A stretch of DNA of 64,000 nt from Comamonas_C sp026954015. GTDB taxonomy: Bacteria; Pseudomonadota; Gammaproteobacteria; Burkholderiales; Burkholderiaceae_C. The stretch spans positions 248,001 to 312,000 of the forward strand of contig JAPSFS010000001.1 of the NCBI GenBank assembly GCA_035063785.1, read 5' to 3'. Below are positions 35,076 to 43,889 of the stretch, piece by piece. The stretch's first letter is position 1; the number at the start of each line of letters is the position of its first letter. A program made the translations under genes and the position numbers. The notes below the pieces were generated by a model. It did not search any database and had not been told where the DNA came from. It worked only from the letters and a program-made list of their open reading frames with translations.

Positions 35076-35780
35076 ATGGGGCGGCGTTTCGTTTGTCGGC
35101 CGCTGGCGGTTGTCTTGGCCTGGTTGTCGCTTTTCGGTTTGCGGCTGTTGTCTGGCTTGGGTGGGAAGGCGATTGCGTGGGGGCTGATTTCGGCCGTCGC
35201 GTGCTGGCCTCTGGTTTATCACGGCCGGCTGCGCTGGTTCGTCGTGGCGAGGATGGCGTGCGCGAGCGCGATCGATATTTTTCACGTCCACTTCTTTCGC
35301 ACGCTCACGGATCAGTTCATTCTTGTTACCGCCCTGCGAACCACCCCTTCGGAGATGATGGAATTCGCTCGGGTGCTGCCGATCGGACCGCTTCCGGGCA
35401 GCATGGGCTGGCTGCTTTGGTGTGTACTCGTCGGCCGGTTCCTTGAGCGCGGTATGCCGAGCGCCGTGCAAAAGCGGGGCGCGCTGGCTGAGTGTGCTTC
35501 AGCCGTGTTGCTTGCGTGGATACCTGCACGGCAGGGCGCTGAGCAGCATCGAGGTGCCGTACTTGGCGTGGGGCAACGTAAGGGGTGTGCGCAGGTGCCG
35601 GAGCTGTTTGCGTCGCTTCGGGGTGAACACGGCAATGCGTTGCTCGCCGTAGGCGCTGTGCGTGCCGTGGGTTACGGTGCGCTGCTTGCGCAGCCCGACT
35701 GGCCGAGCAGCCGCGCCCCGCGGCTGGAGGGCAAGACCTGGGAGGCGCTGCGCCAGATGGATGTGTGCACCCTGAGGTGA
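35076..35780 (+). pseudogene. Remnant of a phosphoethanolamine transferase-like (sulfatase-fold) gene
   Basis: The N-terminal part (frame from ATG 35076) reads GGKAIAWGLISAVACWPLVY and SAIDIFHVHFFRTLTDQFIL. It aligns with the membrane domain of the intact 512-residue enzyme at 48781 (IKAVAWVFISAFLMSPILY, AVDIFHVYYFGTLSDEYLI). Soon after residue 125 the similarity jumps to the C-terminal end of that enzyme in another frame (YLHGRALSSIEVPYLAWGN versus YIHKRSMSSLEVPFLMYGN). It then returns to the first frame for VPELF...NALL and the tail LEGKTWEALRQMDVCTLR versus FENKRWSELKRLDACSLS. The whole catalytic centre (about 300 residues with Thr, DHG and HE motifs) is missing, and at least two frameshifts separate the pieces. 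It is a decayed paralogue. Confidence 0.85.
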
Positions 35781-35787
35781 AAACCTT

Positions 35788-38352
35788 TCAGCGCAACGCC
35801 ACCCATTGCACTGGCAGCTTGCCATCGAACGTGATCCGGTAGCTGCCGTCGCTGTAGGTTGCAGGCAGTTCCATCCACTGGTTGAACGGTCCGTTGCGCC
35901 AGGCCTTGAGGCCCGCAGGCGCCTTCACCGCGATGCTGCCCGCAAGCGGTTCGACCAGGAAGGGGGTCTTGTTGCCGGGCTGTGGTTGCGAGCGCGTGCC
36001 GATCGAGACGAGCACGTTGCGCGAGCTGCCCAGTGCTGCGTCGTCCAGGCTTTGGACGGCCACCGACGCGTTGCGCGTCTGCAGATCCAGACGCACGGCA
36101 GGCAGATGGACCGTTGAGCCACCGATCCAGCCCATCGCCGCCTGTGTGCGCGCCGTGCTGATGGTGTACGTGCCCTTGGCCCAGTTGTGCGTGAGTTCGC
36201 CCGTGTCGCTCGTCACCTCCTGCGCGCCTGCGGGCAGCAGTGACTTGGACGGATCCTTGATGATGGTGGCACCCGCGGGTGGCGCGCGGCGCTTGAGCCA
36301 GGGAAGTTGCGGCGTCGAAGGCATCGCGATCAAGAGCCTGCCTTGCTCGGCAGCCGTGCGCAGTGCCGGCGCGTTGCCAGCGGAAGTGGCCTGGTCAAAG
36401 AATGCCTCGGCACCCGGGTCGTAGACGTAGGTGGTCTTCGCTTCGTGCACGTCGCCGCGGCGGTACATCAGCGCCGCAGCGCTCAGCATGGGCAGCAGTG
36501 AGGGGTCGTTGTACGAATGCCAGTTGGATGGACCTCCGCCCTCGCGCGGTGGCGCCTGAGTGTAGGCAAAGTGCATCAAGGCCTGCCAGCCCTGGTGCGA
36601 GGCCATTGCCGCGACCAGCAGCGGCAGCGTGTGTCGGTCGTAGGAAGGGAAGGGCTGCGCGTTCCATTCGCTGACCGTGAGTGGCAGACCGACCACCTGC
36701 GCGGCGGCCATCCAGTGCCCCAGGTTGGCGGACCATGCCGGGTCTTTTTCGAGCTGACCCGGCCCGCCGTAGCTGTGCGCATCGATCAGGTCACCACTAG
36801 TGAGCGCGGGCAGCGACGTGAGCGGGTTGTTGCCCCAGATGTTGGTGGTGGCGAGCGGCTGCTTGACACCCAGGCGCCGCAGGTCGTCGATCATGTCGAC
36901 GTCAAAGCGTTCCTCCAGATCGTTGAGGAAGAGCTTGCCGGGTCCCGGCTGCCAGCTGATCCAGGTCTTGTTGGTGGGCAGGTCGTGCTGCTCGGCAAAC
37001 GTCTTGGCGGCGTTCATGTAGAGCTGGTTGTGCAGTGGCACGCCCTTGTTGGGCAACAGCTTGTTGCCGAAATGGTGGGTAATGTCGTTTTCGTTCGTGA
37101 CCAGCATTGCGACGATGGCCGGGTCGTCCTTGTACGCAAGGCCGGTGTAGGCATTGCGGTGCGTCACATATGCTTCGTTGAAGCGCCGCATGGCCTGTTG
37201 CATCGTCACGTTCACGTAGTTGAAACCAATCATGGACGCGGCGTTCTTGCCTTTGGCGATTTCGTCGAAGGCGTAAATACCATCGCCCGCCATCACCGCG
37301 CGGCCCACGTGCAGGTCGAGCCAGACGGCGATGCCTTCGTCCTTCAGGCACTTGATCCACCAGTCCAGCTTGTCGAGCGACTCGGCGCTCAAAGTGCGGG
37401 TATCCAGCGTCGTCTTGCGTGGCCCGAAGATGTTCGGGTTGACCCACGGTGAGTCGTGGTGGTGCAGGCGCACCAGGTTGTAGCCCAGCGCCGCGAGGCG
37501 TTTCGCCTGCTGCTGCACCACCTCTCGTGGCGTATTGAAAAGCGCGTAGGCCGTGATGTTCGTGCCCCAGTAGCGAGGTGCCGTGGCACCGCTGCTGGTG
37601 CCCAGACGAGGCTGGGTCGTGTTCTTGAGCTCCGAGCCCAGCAGGTCGGGTGGCGTGGTGCGCACGTCGATCGCATCCTTGGGCCAGGTGTCGGGCGGGG
37701 GACCACCCAGGCGCTCGGCCAGGGGCGCCTGCCAAGAGGCGTTGCTCGACCAGGTCAGCGTCACCGCGTAGCGCTGCCCACCGGCGGGTATCTTGCCGTC
37801 GTAGAAATAGGCACGCACTTCGGTTGGGTTGTTGCGCTCGAAAAACACCTTGGGCAATGCAGGTGTGAACCGCATGGTGAACCTGTCGCTACCTTCGCGC
37901 CCCCATTGCCAGCCGGCGTTGCCTGGCAGCAGCACGGGCTTGCCCATCAGGTCGCCGAAGGTTTGCAGGTCGAACTTGAACACCATGCCGCCGCCGATCA
38001 CATCGGTCAGCGCGCTGCGCGCGGTCATGTCCAGGTCGTAGGTGATCGAACGCTCCTGGCGCGTGGATGCCGTGCCCATCCAGTGCACACCGAGATCCGG
38101 CACTTCGCCCGCAAGCCGATAGGTACCGGTGCCGGCGCTGCCATCGTCAAAGGTGGTGCGCGCGTCGGCCCACTTCCATTGGGCGCCCCAGAACGCCCAC
38201 TTTGCGCTGAAGCCCGTTTGCCCGCCCGAGCTCGCCAGCGGAAGTGCGTGCCGATCGCTGATCTGCACCTGCCAAGTGGGCGCGGTCTGCGCGCCGATCG
38301 CTGGCTGGGCCAACGGTAGTGCGGCCAGTACCGCCATCAAGATATGCTTCAT
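35788..38352 (-). CDS. Secreted glycoside hydrolase-like protein (clan A type)
   Basis: An 854-residue protein with a signal peptide (cleavage near IGAQTAP), an N-terminal beta-sandwich (about 25-240), a TIM barrel (about 255-640) and a C-terminal beta domain. Barrel features are NLVRLHHHDSPWV and VWLDLHVGR. Candidate acid/base Glu421 is in LVTNENDITHH (Asn-Glu pair) and candidate nucleophile Glu562 in LTVSEWNAQP. The polymer cleaved is unknown; the gene is in the EPS locus, convergent with the wrecked transferase, so the locus's own polysaccharide is the likely substrate (inference). A dispersed repeat lies directly upstream of its start codon. The family number cannot be given from sequence reading alone. 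Confidence 0.8.
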   Translation of the reverse strand: MKHILMAVLAALPLAQPAIGAQTAPTWQVQISDRHALPLASSGGQTGFSAKWAFWGAQWKWADARTTFDDGSAGTGTYRLAGEVPDLGVHWMGTASTRQERSITYDLDMTARSALTDVIGGGMVFKFDLQTFGDLMGKPVLLPGNAGWQWGREGSDRFTMRFTPALPKVFFERNNPTEVRAYFYDGKIPAGGQRYAVTLTWSSNASWQAPLAERLGGPPPDTWPKDAIDVRTTPPDLLGSELKNTTQPRLGTSSGATAPRYWGTNITAYALFNTPREVVQQQAKRLAALGYNLVRLHHHDSPWVNPNIFGPRKTTLDTRTLSAESLDKLDWWIKCLKDEGIAVWLDLHVGRAVMAGDGIYAFDEIAKGKNAASMIGFNYVNVTMQQAMRRFNEAYVTHRNAYTGLAYKDDPAIVAMLVTNENDITHHFGNKLLPNKGVPLHNQLYMNAAKTFAEQHDLPTNKTWISWQPGPGKLFLNDLEERFDVDMIDDLRRLGVKQPLATTNIWGNNPLTSLPALTSGDLIDAHSYGGPGQLEKDPAWSANLGHWMAAAQVVGLPLTVSEWNAQPFPSYDRHTLPLLVAAMASHQGWQALMHFAYTQAPPREGGGPSNWHSYNDPSLLPMLSAAALMYRRGDVHEAKTTYVYDPGAEAFFDQATSAGNAPALRTAAEQGRLLIAMPSTPQLPWLKRRAPPAGATIIKDPSKSLLPAGAQEVTSDTGELTHNWAKGTYTISTARTQAAMGWIGGSTVHLPAVRLDLQTRNASVAVQSLDDAALGSSRNVLVSIGTRSQPQPGNKTPFLVEPLAGSIAVKAPAGLKAWRNGPFNQWMELPATYSDGSYRITFDGKLPVQWVALR

Positions 38353-38398
38353 TTTGGCCTCTAGCCCTTGGTGGGCGAGCGCTTTCAGCTATGTATTA
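38353..38398 (-). repeat. Degenerate Comamonadaceae-type dispersed repeat, copy 2
   Basis: Read on the - strand: AATACATAGCTGAAAGCGCT, then CGCCCACCAAGGGCTAGAGG and CCAAAAT. It has the TAGCTG...AGCGCT arm and the GCTAGAGGCCAAA arm of the element seen at 956 and 61899. It abuts the start codon of the - strand glycoside hydrolase gene, so it forms its 5' leader. Confidence 0.6.
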
Positions 38399-38450
38399 GA
38401 GAGCCCGCGGGCAAAGTGGCCGAGGGCGTCCGGCAGATTCATGCAGCGTA

Positions 38451-39302
38451 TCAGCGGTAGCGCAGACGCGACAATTTACGGTACACCACGGGCGGCAGCC
38501 AGTCGCGCGCGCGTTCCCAGTTGCGCAGGGTGCGCGCTTCTTTCTGCACCTCAGCGGAGTCGGTGTGACGCGGCACATAGACCGTGCTGTTTGCCGGTAC
38601 TTCTTCGTGGATGGCGGCGGAAGCGGTGTAGTAGTACAGGGCCATCGAGCGGCGTGCGACGCCGTCGGGCGTGTTGAGCGGGTCGGGGTGGCCATGCCAG
38701 GTATCGGCCTCGGTGCGAAACACCACGCAGCGGTTGAGGACAGGCGACACGCGCTGCACACAGGTGGACATGTCGCGGCTCCACAGTTCGAGCTGGCCCA
38801 TCCAGTCGTCTTCCCAGTGCTCGTTCAGGTACACGATCAGGTTCAGGCGCCGCTGCAGGCGCAGTTCTTCGTGGATGCGAAAGTCGGCGTGTACACCGAG
38901 CAGGCCACCTTTGGTGGTCTCGTGGAAGCCCCCGCCGGTGAAGTAGGGGTCCGGCAGCAGCCCATCGATACCGGTCAACCCCTCAAGGAACTGCAGCATC
39001 GGTCGAGAATTCATGAACCAGAATAATTCGCGGGTCGGCGCATCGCAGTCCTCGGGCAGAATCTGCCGTTTGTGCTGCCCAGCGTAGCCCATGACGAAGG
39101 TGCGGTCGTGTTCCAGCGCTCTTCCGGGAAAGCCCTGGACGGCACGCTGCAGGACGGCCGCTGGCAGGAAGTCATCGAGGACGATGTGCGGAAATGGGTC
39201 GGCTTCATTGAACTCCGTCGCGAGCAGGGCACCTGCGCCACGGGCTTCGTCCGCGTCAAGGGTCAGGTGATCGTCAATTGGTAGTGTGAGTGACTGAGGC
39301 AT
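38451..39302 (-). CDS. 2-oxoglutarate/Fe(II)-dependent oxygenase
   Basis: A 283-residue double-stranded beta-helix oxygenase of the prolyl-hydroxylase-like 2OG-Fe(II) superfamily. The iron triad is His138 and Asp140 in GVHADFRIH and His203 in TWHGHPDPL, with Arg218 as the probable 2-oxoglutarate anchor. The N-terminal DPFPHIVLDDFLP segment is typical of these proteins. The start ATG giving MPQSLTLPIDD is chosen; 11 upstream in-frame residues look non-coding. Members inside polysaccharide loci may hydroxylate a sugar-linked or peptide substituent, but the substrate is unknown. It is divergent from the polymerase gene. Confidence 0.85.
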   Translation of the reverse strand: MPQSLTLPIDDHLTLDADEARGAGALLATEFNEADPFPHIVLDDFLPAAVLQRAVQGFPGRALEHDRTFVMGYAGQHKRQILPEDCDAPTRELFWFMNSRPMLQFLEGLTGIDGLLPDPYFTGGGFHETTKGGLLGVHADFRIHEELRLQRRLNLIVYLNEHWEDDWMGQLELWSRDMSTCVQRVSPVLNRCVVFRTEADTWHGHPDPLNTPDGVARRSMALYYYTASAAIHEEVPANSTVYVPRHTDSAEVQKEARTLRNWERARDWLPPVVYRKLSRLRYR

Positions 39303-39419
39303 GCGGCATCCTGGGGCGCTTGAGGTGGTGTGCAAGTATAAATGGTCGGCCTTTGGATACGCAAAGCATCATGCGTTGCGCGTACGCCTGAAAATTAAAT
39401 AAACGAAAATCCCCGGTCA
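39303..39419. promoter_or_regulatory. Divergent promoter region with small dyad
   Basis: A 117-base AT-rich gap between the - strand oxygenase and the + strand polymerase gene. It contains TATAAAT near 39338 and an ACGCA-N8-TGCGT dyad at 39359-39376, then AATTAAATAAACG near 39394. A pair of promoters is expected here because the genes diverge; which boxes are used cannot be decided by eye. Confidence 0.3.
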
Positions 39420-40889
39420 ATGCCCAACCATCTCATCGCCTATGCTTATATCCTCTTGATTGGAGGTGTCTGCTACTCTCTTGGGCAGGCGGGCGCCAGG
39501 AAAATACGGATCGAAAGCATCGGCGGATTCGGTCTGGTTCAGATCGGCAAACAATATGGTACGGCGTGGCTGCTGCTCACCTCGGCGCTTTTTCTTTCGT
39601 TCAATTACTACATCTTCCTGCTTGCGTCGATCTTCGTCGTCTTTATAGTATTGCGGCGGATTCCGAGGGAGGCGCATGCAGGATTGTACGTGGTGTTGCT
39701 GCTTTCGGTGCCGGCACTCAGCAAAGATCTTCCTGGAATTTTCGGATTGAACCGACTTTTCGACATGTCGTGGCCGATAATGCTCGGTTTCATATTTTTA
39801 TTCAGAGGGAATTCGGGGAAAATCTTTGCTCTTCGTGACCCGATGAATTGGGTGGTGTTGCTTTTGTTTCTGTGGGTGGGTGTGCTTTCCATGCGCGGCA
39901 CTACGTTTACGGATGGGCTGCGCGACGCATTTTTGTTTCTCAACTCCATCCTGATTCCCTATTTTCTTGGGAAAAATATGTCGTCCAGGAGCATCCATGT
40001 AAAATATATGTTCTTCGGGTTGGTGTTTATTATCACCATATTGGCTGGAATTGCGATATTCGGTTCGTTGAGACATTGGCAAATCTATGATCCCCTGAAA
40101 CAGGTTTTGGAGCTGAATGTTAGCAGGATTACGAGTTATAAATCCAGGAGCGGGATTTTGCGATCTGGTGCGACGATGGGGGCGATACAATTTGCCGCGA
40201 TCAGTGGCATGGCGTTGATCGTCTATCTTCACTTGACGGAGGGATTGAAAAAATCGATCGCGCAGAAAATTGTATTCATCCTCATTGCGTTGGCGATGAT
40301 TGTCACGTTTTCCCGGGCGCCTTGGCTCGTCTGCGTGGCCATGGTCGGATGGTATATGGTGATGAAACATAAGGGCCGTGGTATAGTTTATGTAATAACT
40401 GGCGGAGTGCTTTTCGCCGCAGTGCTTGCAGCGACCGGTATTCTCGGCTCTGTAATCGACGGCTTCTTGTTGAAGGATTCCGGTAATGTCGATTATCGAA
40501 AGCGATTGCTGGACATTGGTCTTGGAGAGATCATGAAATACCCGCTGGCAGGCAATCCATATTTCAGACAGGTGCCCGAAATGCAGGTGCTGAGGCAGGG
40601 CGAGGGAATCATTGACATCGTCAACACTTACCTTCAGATTGGGCTGGAGTTCGGGATATTTCCTGTTGTGTTATTTGGTACGATGATTTTTTTGTGGCCA
40701 ATGTCGTTGTACAGAATGGCGAGGCGATCGGGCTCCGATGACCGACTGGACGTCGCGAGAACCTATATGGTGTTGATGGTGGGTTTGGGCCTGAGTATTT
40801 TTACCGTGAGTTCGTTCAGCCCCGGAAGTGGCCTGTTGGTGTTTTTGATGTTTTTGGTTGGGACGGGACATGGCCTCAAAAAAATCTGA
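39420..40889 (+). CDS. Wzy-like polysaccharide polymerase / O-antigen ligase-family protein
   Basis: A 489-residue polytopic membrane protein with about 11-12 hydrophobic spans. A large loop (about 345-410) contains LGEIMKYPLAGNPYFRQVP, followed by GIIDIVNTYLQIGLEFGIF, the arrangement seen in O-antigen ligase/Wzy proteins. This is the only polymerase candidate in the window. The gene is clearly more AT-rich than its neighbours, with frequent ATA, AAA and TTT codons, suggesting acquisition from another source. Its end overlaps the next glycosyltransferase gene by 20 bases. Confidence 0.82.
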   Translation: MPNHLIAYAYILLIGGVCYSLGQAGARKIRIESIGGFGLVQIGKQYGTAWLLLTSALFLSFNYYIFLLASIFVVFIVLRRIPREAHAGLYVVLLLSVPALSKDLPGIFGLNRLFDMSWPIMLGFIFLFRGNSGKIFALRDPMNWVVLLLFLWVGVLSMRGTTFTDGLRDAFLFLNSILIPYFLGKNMSSRSIHVKYMFFGLVFIITILAGIAIFGSLRHWQIYDPLKQVLELNVSRITSYKSRSGILRSGATMGAIQFAAISGMALIVYLHLTEGLKKSIAQKIVFILIALAMIVTFSRAPWLVCVAMVGWYMVMKHKGRGIVYVITGGVLFAAVLAATGILGSVIDGFLLKDSGNVDYRKRLLDIGLGEIMKYPLAGNPYFRQVPEMQVLRQGEGIIDIVNTYLQIGLEFGIFPVVLFGTMIFLWPMSLYRMARRSGSDDRLDVARTYMVLMVGLGLSIFTVSSFSPGSGLLVFLMFLVGTGHGLKKI

Positions 40890-42081
40890 TTTGTTTCTTT
40901 TCGTGCCTTGCGTTCCCTTGGATACGATGCCCAATGGAGTATGCACATACGGACGTGCTGTAGTGGATATGTTCCAGGGGAAGAAAATCAAGACGACATT
41001 AGTGGCGAAAGCAGTTGGGCCAGGCTTTGAGAAGCAGATGGCGTTCGAGTATTATTTGCGGTATAAGTCGTTCTTCCATAGGTTGGTGGTCAGGCTACTG
41101 GGTATTTCCGCCTATGAAAAATTGATGGCCATCCGGTTTTCATGGTTCGTGAAAATAAATTCCAGACATGGCGCCCGCGTCGTTGAAATGGAAGAAGCTT
41201 TTGGACATTCGCTGGTCGTTGCAAAATATACCGATGCACCGGTGATTGTCCGATTGCATGGACCGTGGTTCATCAATGGTAGAGGGCAGAGAGTAGCGGA
41301 GGATGCAAATTTCATGAATCGAGTCGAGGCGGAGGGAAGGGCGATCTACGACGCGGATGCAGTATCTGCGCCTTCGCAATTCGTTCTGTCTGCGGTGGAA
41401 CGATATTACAACAAAGAGATAAAGAACAAAATTGTGCTGGCAAATCCTTTTCCTGAATTTTCGGAGGGAATGCGATGGAAATTTTATGAGAACAATACGA
41501 AAGTCATATTTATTGGTAGATTTGACAACCATAAGGGCGGCGATGTTTTCATCGAGGCGATGTTTATTCTGAAAAAACGAATGAAGAATGTGGCTCCGAT
41601 TTTCGTTGGACCGGATGACGGGAATATTACTGCAAAGCCGAGCGGAAAAATATCGAAACGTGAATATATTGAATTGTTAGAAGATAAATATAGTATTGCT
41701 AATCCGGTTATGTTTATGGGACGAAGGAAATCGGATGAGGTGGCTGGGTTGCGGCGGGATGCAGCCGTATGCGTGATTGCGTCGAGAATCGAAATATTGC
41801 CATATACTGTTGCTGAATCTCTGGCCCAAGGCGTTCCTACGATTGGTAGTCGAGTGGGTGGCATTCCAGAAATGATTGAACATGAAAAATCAGGATTATT
41901 GTTCGATAGCGAAAACGCGGGGCAATTGGCGGATTGTGTCCAAAGAATTTTGAGTGAACCACTCCTGGCGCAACGTCTCTCATCGAATGCGTTGGAGGAC
42001 GTGGCAAAACGATTCAGCAAGTCGGTCTTAGCTGAAAAATACATCGATTTTTACGCTTCAGTTCTGAATCGTGCGCACTGA
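40870..42081 (+). CDS. Glycosyltransferase family 4
   Basis: A 403-residue GT-B glycosyltransferase. The N-terminal acceptor domain includes VPLDTMPNGVCTYGRAVVDM. The C-terminal donor domain has KVIFIGRFDNHKGGDVFIEA (about residues 212-231) and the GT4 nucleotide-sugar motif EILPYTVAESLAQGVPTIGS, with Glu-x7-Glu-like spacing. The ATG has GGGACGGGAC upstream and lies within the polymerase gene end. AT-rich like the polymerase, so the two form one cassette. The sugar is unknown. Confidence 0.88.
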   Translation: MASKKSDLFLFVPCVPLDTMPNGVCTYGRAVVDMFQGKKIKTTLVAKAVGPGFEKQMAFEYYLRYKSFFHRLVVRLLGISAYEKLMAIRFSWFVKINSRHGARVVEMEEAFGHSLVVAKYTDAPVIVRLHGPWFINGRGQRVAEDANFMNRVEAEGRAIYDADAVSAPSQFVLSAVERYYNKEIKNKIVLANPFPEFSEGMRWKFYENNTKVIFIGRFDNHKGGDVFIEAMFILKKRMKNVAPIFVGPDDGNITAKPSGKISKREYIELLEDKYSIANPVMFMGRRKSDEVAGLRRDAAVCVIASRIEILPYTVAESLAQGVPTIGSRVGGIPEMIEHEKSGLLFDSENAGQLADCVQRILSEPLLAQRLSSNALEDVAKRFSKSVLAEKYIDFYASVLNRAH

Positions 42082-42107
42082 ATCCCTCATGGTAGAGATA
42101 TCGTGGC

Positions 42108-43871
42108 ATGCTGAAATTCATTCAAACCATCGTCCGCTTCCTTCCGTACCGGCGCCGCTTGCAATTGGTGATCGTCGCGGTCCTCATGGTCCTCGGCGCG
42201 CTTGCGGAGGTCTTCACGCTGGGTGCGGTGCTGCCGTTTCTCGGTTTGCTGGCCAGCCCCGAGTTCGTGGACAAGGCGCCGTGGCTGGCGCGGCTGCTCG
42301 ATGCAGTGGCGGGGTGGATGGGCGGCACGCGGCTGCTTGCCGCGTCGGTGCTGTTCGCGTGCATTGCACTGGGCGCGGGCCTGCTGCGTCTGGTGCTGAC
42401 CTGGATCAGCAACCGGGTGACGTTCGCGATCGGTGCCGACCTGGGTGTGCAGGTGTTCGCGAAGGTGCTCTACCAGCCGTATGACTACCACCTCAGGCGC
42501 AACAGCAGCGAGACGCTGTCGGCGATTGAGAAGGTCGGCCACCTGACGGCGGGCGCGCTGGCGCCGTTGATGCTGCTGGCCGTTGCCACGGTCATGGCCG
42601 CCGCGATCCTGGCAGCGATGCTGTGGGTGGATTGGCGTGTGGCGCTCGTGGCGGGCGGGCTGATCGGTGGCTTGTACGTGGTGCTGAGCTTTGCCGTCAG
42701 GCAGCGCTTGCGGCGCAACAGCCAGACGATAGCGCGTGGCGGCGTCGTGCGCTTCCAGTACCTGCAGGAAGGCATCGGTGCGATCCGCGACATCATGCTG
42801 GAGCACAACCAGCATGTCTACGTCGACCAGTTTGCGCGCGTGGACCGAAACGTGCGCAGGGCATTCGCAGCCAACCTGACGCTCGGCGGCGCGCCCAAGT
42901 ACATGGTGGAGAGCGTCGCGATCGTCCTCGTGATCGTGCTCGCCAACTGGCTGGTGCGTGGCCCCGGCGGCCTGTCCGACGCGCTGCCGGTGCTGGGCGC
43001 GCTGGCGCTCGGGGGGCAGCGGTTGCTGCCGCACGTGCAGACCATCTACAACGGTTATGCAAGCTACCGCGGCACGCTCGCGACGGTGCAGGAGACGCTG
43101 GCGCTGCTGGATCTGCCCGTGCCGCCATCCACGCGGGCGGTGGCGCCGACGGATGCTCTGCCATCGGCTCCGGTTTCCTCGATCGAGCTGCGCGGGGTGC
43201 AGTTCGCCTACGGGCCTGAGCAAAAGACCGTCCTGAGCGGCGTGAATTTGCGCATCGATGCGGGTGAACGGGTGGGTTTCGTCGGCGTGACGGGCGGTGG
43301 CAAGAGTACGCTGCTCGATATCTGCATGGGGTTGCTCCGACCCACCGCCGGAGCGGTGCTGGTCAATGGCGAGGCGCTCACCGACGCCAACCTGCCACAG
43401 TGGCACCGGCGCATCGCCCATGTGCCGCAGGCGATCTTTCTGTGCGACAAGTCGATCGCGGAGAACGTTGCGCTGGGGCTGACCCCGAAGCAGATCGACC
43501 AGGCGCACCTGATGCAGGCGCTGGAGGCCGCGCAACTGGGGGATTTCATCCGCCAGTTGCCCAACGGCGTGCAGACGCGCGTGGGCGAGCGCGGCGTGCA
43601 GCTTTCGGGCGGGCAGCGCCAGCGCATCGGCATTGCGCGGGCGCTGTACAAGAAGGCCGATGTGCTGGTGCTCGATGAGGCGACGAGCGCACTGGATGGC
43701 GAAACCGAGGCGAAGGTGATGGATGCGATCTACCGGCTCAACCCCGGCCTCATCATCCTGATGATTGCCCACCGGGTCTCTACACTCGCGCGATGCAACA
43801 GGATTTACCGCCTGCAGGAGGGGCTCGCGCATGAAGAGGCGCCGGTCGATGCGCCGCTGGCGGCGGGTTGA
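42108..43871 (+). CDS. MsbA-like ABC exporter (fused permease-ATPase)
   Basis: A 587-residue ABC half-transporter with an N-terminal six-span membrane domain (about 1-330) and a C-terminal ATPase: Walker A GVTGGGKSTLLD (about residue 395), signature LSGGQRQRIGIARAL (about 500) and Walker B VLVLDEATSALDG. No Wzx-type flippase gene is found in the window, so this protein may flip the lipid-linked repeat unit as PglK does in protein glycosylation, or export another component of the EPS. GC content returns to normal here after the AT-rich pair upstream. Confidence 0.88.
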   Translation: MLKFIQTIVRFLPYRRRLQLVIVAVLMVLGALAEVFTLGAVLPFLGLLASPEFVDKAPWLARLLDAVAGWMGGTRLLAASVLFACIALGAGLLRLVLTWISNRVTFAIGADLGVQVFAKVLYQPYDYHLRRNSSETLSAIEKVGHLTAGALAPLMLLAVATVMAAAILAAMLWVDWRVALVAGGLIGGLYVVLSFAVRQRLRRNSQTIARGGVVRFQYLQEGIGAIRDIMLEHNQHVYVDQFARVDRNVRRAFAANLTLGGAPKYMVESVAIVLVIVLANWLVRGPGGLSDALPVLGALALGGQRLLPHVQTIYNGYASYRGTLATVQETLALLDLPVPPSTRAVAPTDALPSAPVSSIELRGVQFAYGPEQKTVLSGVNLRIDAGERVGFVGVTGGGKSTLLDICMGLLRPTAGAVLVNGEALTDANLPQWHRRIAHVPQAIFLCDKSIAENVALGLTPKQIDQAHLMQALEAAQLGDFIRQLPNGVQTRVGERGVQLSGGQRQRIGIARALYKKADVLVLDEATSALDGETEAKVMDAIYRLNPGLIILMIAHRVSTLARCNRIYRLQEGLAHEEAPVDAPLAAG

Positions 43872-43889
43872 CGCGAAGGTGCGGCGCGC

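Noticed and set aside
34983..35780. The 265-codon frame taken as a normal membrane protein gene
   Set aside because: Only its two ends resemble a known family, in different frames and without the catalytic centre, so it is reported as a pseudogene instead.
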